A stretch of 39,636 bases of DNA from Candidatus Woesearchaeota archaeon (GTDB taxonomy: Archaea; Nanobdellota; Nanobdellia; Woesearchaeales; JACQSR01), in NCBI GenBank assembly GCA_016211215.1, contig JACQSR010000031.1:1-39636 (forward strand), given 5' to 3'. Made by a program: the position numbers and the translations under genes. Positions 37,648 through 39,636 of this stretch are shown one piece after another. The number at the start of each line of letters is the position of its first letter. Within the stretch, counting starts at the first letter, position 1. The notes under the pieces are model-generated. The model saw nothing but the letters and a program-made list of their open reading frames with translations, was not told where the DNA came from and ran no database searches.

Positions 37648-39636
37648 TTACTCGATGGTAATCGGCCTTACCTTCACCCTTCTGTTGCGGTCATTGCTTA
37701 TCACAATCCTGACATCGTACTCTCCGGCATCTGCGTCAGGCGGAATGTCTAATGTAACCTGTTGTGTTGTTCCGCTTCCTGCCCTAAGGTTAAAGCTCCT
37801 TGACTTTGCGTATTCTCCCAAATCCGGAATGGTCATGGTAACATGAAGGTCTTTTTCTGTAAGGCTTCCGTCATTCTCCACAGTCACGAATGCATCAAGC
37901 GGCTCTCCCGGCCTCAATACTTCATTGTCAAACTTAATCCTGCTTATTTGAAGCCTGTTCAGCTTCTTCTCCTTGAGGGTGATTGTTATGCTCCTGCTTA
38001 CTGCAAGCTGGCCGTCTGAAGCTGTCACTGTTACAGTATATTGCCCCTCATCCGCATCTGTCGTTTGCCATATCCCGTCATTTCCAACAGGCTCCGAAAT
38101 GGTTACTGTAATTGGGTCGCCATCTGGGTCGCTGGCTACAGGCTTTACCTCGATAAGGTCGCTTGCGAATCCGGTAATGTCCTCCACCTCAAGCGATGGA
38201 GCGTGGTTCCCTGATTCCATGACTGTTATGGAGACTGTCTGGCTGTCGCTTCCCCCATTTCCGTCAGAAACGCTGATGGTTGTTGTGTACACTCCGGCAT
38301 CCGTGAAGTCAGTATTCCATATTCCGGCTGCATTCAATGGCGCCGTAAACCCGAACGTCAATGAATCGCCGTCAGAATCTGATGCGCTTGGCTGTATGGA
38401 TACAGTTTCGCCTTCCGTAACTGTTATGTTTGCAATCTGGTTAAGCACTGGGTCATGGTTGCCTGACTCGGTGACCGTAATTGTGACGAATTGGCTGTCC
38501 ACACCGCCATTGCTGTCAATAGCGGAAACCAGAACAGTATAAACCCCGGCATCTGTGTAGTCAGTCTGCCATTCCCCGTTGGAATCCAGCGGCTGGGTAA
38601 ATGTAAATGCTATTGGGTCATTCTCCGGGTCTGTTGCAGTTGGATTTATATCAACAAGCTGCCCTTCAGCAACAACAACATTCGGAATCAGGTCAAGCAC
38701 TGGCGCCTGGTTTCCTGCCTCTTGCACGGTAATTACTACATCATCTGAAACAGACAGCTGTCCGTCTGAAACATTAATGAAAGACACATAAACCCCTGCA
38801 TCTGTGTAGCCAGTCTGCCATTCCCCGTTGTTATCAAGAGGGAAGGTGTATGTTATTGTCAGTGGGTCCCCATCCGGGTCAGATGCATCAACGTTCGCAT
38901 CAACAAACTGCCCTTCCGTAACTGTAATATCGCTTACGGGCACAAGTATCGGAGCGTGGTTCCCTGATTCCAGCACAGTTATAGTAAAGTATGCAGTATC
39001 ATTTCCCCCATTTCCGTCATGCACTGTTGCCGATGATGGATAAACCCCCGCATTCGTAAAGTTTGTCTGCCATTTTCCCAATGAATCTAATGGAGAGCCA
39101 TACGTGAAGCTCAATTGGTCATGGTCTATGTCATCCGCAACAGGGTTTATCTGTACAAGTTCCCCTTCTGTTAGTGTAACATCGCTTATCGGCTGTATTA
39201 CAGGCTCATGATTTCCGGACTCACCCACAATTATCTGCACATTCTGGCTGTCTGAGAGGATTCCGTCTGAAACACTTACAGTCACGGTGTAGATTCCGCT
39301 CTCGTTGAAATCTGGAATCCATACACCATTCGAATCCAATGGCGCAGAGAAGCTGAATGTAAGCGGGTCATTATCTACGTCACTTGCAGTTGGGTCTATG
39401 TCCACCGTTAAATTTTCAACTGTAGTAATATCTGCTATGAAATCCAGAACAGGCGCATCATTGACAGGCGTTACAGTAAGCTGCACCGAATTGCTCGAAA
39501 CGCTGTCGTTGCTTGAATCAGTTGCAGTAAATACAACATTCTCAACACCATTCCAGTCTGCTGCAGGAACAAGCGTTGCTGTGCTTCCGGTTATTACAGC
39601 CTGCACATTAGTTGTTCCGCTTGAGCTGAATGTCAA
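37648..39636 (-). CDS. Large surface protein with tandem cadherin/Ig-like repeats, C-terminal part (start outside window)
   Basis: At least 663 residues are visible and the frame continues past the right edge. Five repeats of about 84 residues follow each other, each starting GN-x-x-PV/I and reading ...T-V-T-E-G-x-x-V-x-I-x-P-x-A-x-D-x-D-x-D, then a P-L-D-x-x-G-x-W-x-T-x-x-T-D-A-G-V-Y motif and a closing strand T-I-T-V. A partial and a divergent repeat precede them (NDAPV...). This is a cadherin-like calcium-binding pattern (D-x-D/D-P motifs) of cell-surface and adhesion proteins. The last 110 residues form a CARDB-like domain (VTVENDGSLTEKDLHVTMTI) and the protein ends IE without an obvious anchor, so attachment must lie upstream. 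Confidence 0.88.
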   Translation of the reverse strand: MTFSSSGTTNVQAVITGSTATLVPAADWNGVENVVFTATDSSNDSVSSNSVQLTVTPVNDAPVLDFIADITTVENLTVDIDPTASDVDNDPLTFSFSAPLDSNGVWIPDFNESGIYTVTVSVSDGILSDSQNVQIIVGESGNHEPVIQPISDVTLTEGELVQINPVADDIDHDQLSFTYGSPLDSLGKWQTNFTNAGVYPSSATVHDGNGGNDTAYFTITVLESGNHAPILVPVSDITVTEGQFVDANVDASDPDGDPLTITYTFPLDNNGEWQTGYTDAGVYVSFINVSDGQLSVSDDVVITVQEAGNQAPVLDLIPNVVVAEGQLVDINPTATDPENDPIAFTFTQPLDSNGEWQTDYTDAGVYTVLVSAIDSNGGVDSQFVTITVTESGNHDPVLNQIANITVTEGETVSIQPSASDSDGDSLTFGFTAPLNAAGIWNTDFTDAGVYTTTISVSDGNGGSDSQTVSITVMESGNHAPSLEVEDITGFASDLIEVKPVASDPDGDPITVTISEPVGNDGIWQTTDADEGQYTVTVTASDGQLAVSRSITITLKEKKLNRLQISRIKFDNEVLRPGEPLDAFVTVENDGSLTEKDLHVTMTIPDLGEYAKSRSFNLRAGSGTTQQVTLDIPPDADAGEYDVRIVISNDRNRRVKVRPITIE

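Overview
The window looks like a piece of an archaeal chromosome, probably from a small-genome DPANN-type lineage. The phylum cannot be fixed because there is no rRNA here. Archaeal markers are a two-domain Cdc48/VAT ATPase, the GatD/GatE Glu-tRNA(Gln) amidotransferase, a family-B DNA polymerase, an Lrp-type regulator, the AMMECR1-Memo-radical SAM set, and a tRNA gene with bulge-helix-bulge type introns. Most transcription units have an AT-rich TATA box 24-30 nt upstream of the start codon, so leaderless mRNA seems to be the rule. Shine-Dalgarno sites appear mainly inside operons.

Region 1 (1-7.7 kb, all minus strand) is an accessory island and the most interesting part. Its centre looks like a ubiquitin-like conjugation locus: an E1 with a degenerate and an intact ThiF/adenylation domain in one chain, a protein with a UBC/E2-like C-terminal motif, a transglutaminase-fold cysteine protease, a small protein ending Gly-Gly plus four residues (candidate modifier), two single-pass membrane proteins, a helical protein, and a gene cut by the left edge. 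It is split into two operons, each preceded by the same 48-bp terminator-promoter block (3 mismatches). Upstream of it on the same strand are two toxin-antitoxin-like pairs (RHH/RelE and DUF2283/DUF4258). Four related palindromic terminators mark the unit boundaries.

Region 2 (7.8-11.7 kb, minus) holds a probable operon of a D-2-hydroxyacid dehydrogenase, AmrS, Memo and AMMECR1, then a short asparaginase-domain gene divergent from an Lrp/AsnC regulator. Region 3 (11.8-18.1 kb) mixes housekeeping genes (TatD, HAD phosphatase) with small unknown and membrane proteins, a possible SecB-fold protein followed by a beta-propeller lipoprotein, and an MNT-HEPN module with two palindromic operators.

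Region 4 (18.1-33.2 kb) is mostly core metabolism: Cdc48, a serine pathway packed into two genes (SerB-SerA fusion plus SerC), a radical SAM protein, GatD with an unusually short GatE, a wHTH/nucleotidyltransferase pair, and pyruvate phosphate dikinase. Region 5 (33.2-39.6 kb) has a VIT1-type metal transporter, a cupin, a twice-interrupted tRNA-Arg(CCT), family-B DNA polymerase, and the C-terminal part of a large tandem-repeat surface protein that runs off the right edge.

Intergenic gaps are small throughout. No CRISPR array, insertion sequence or rRNA gene was seen.
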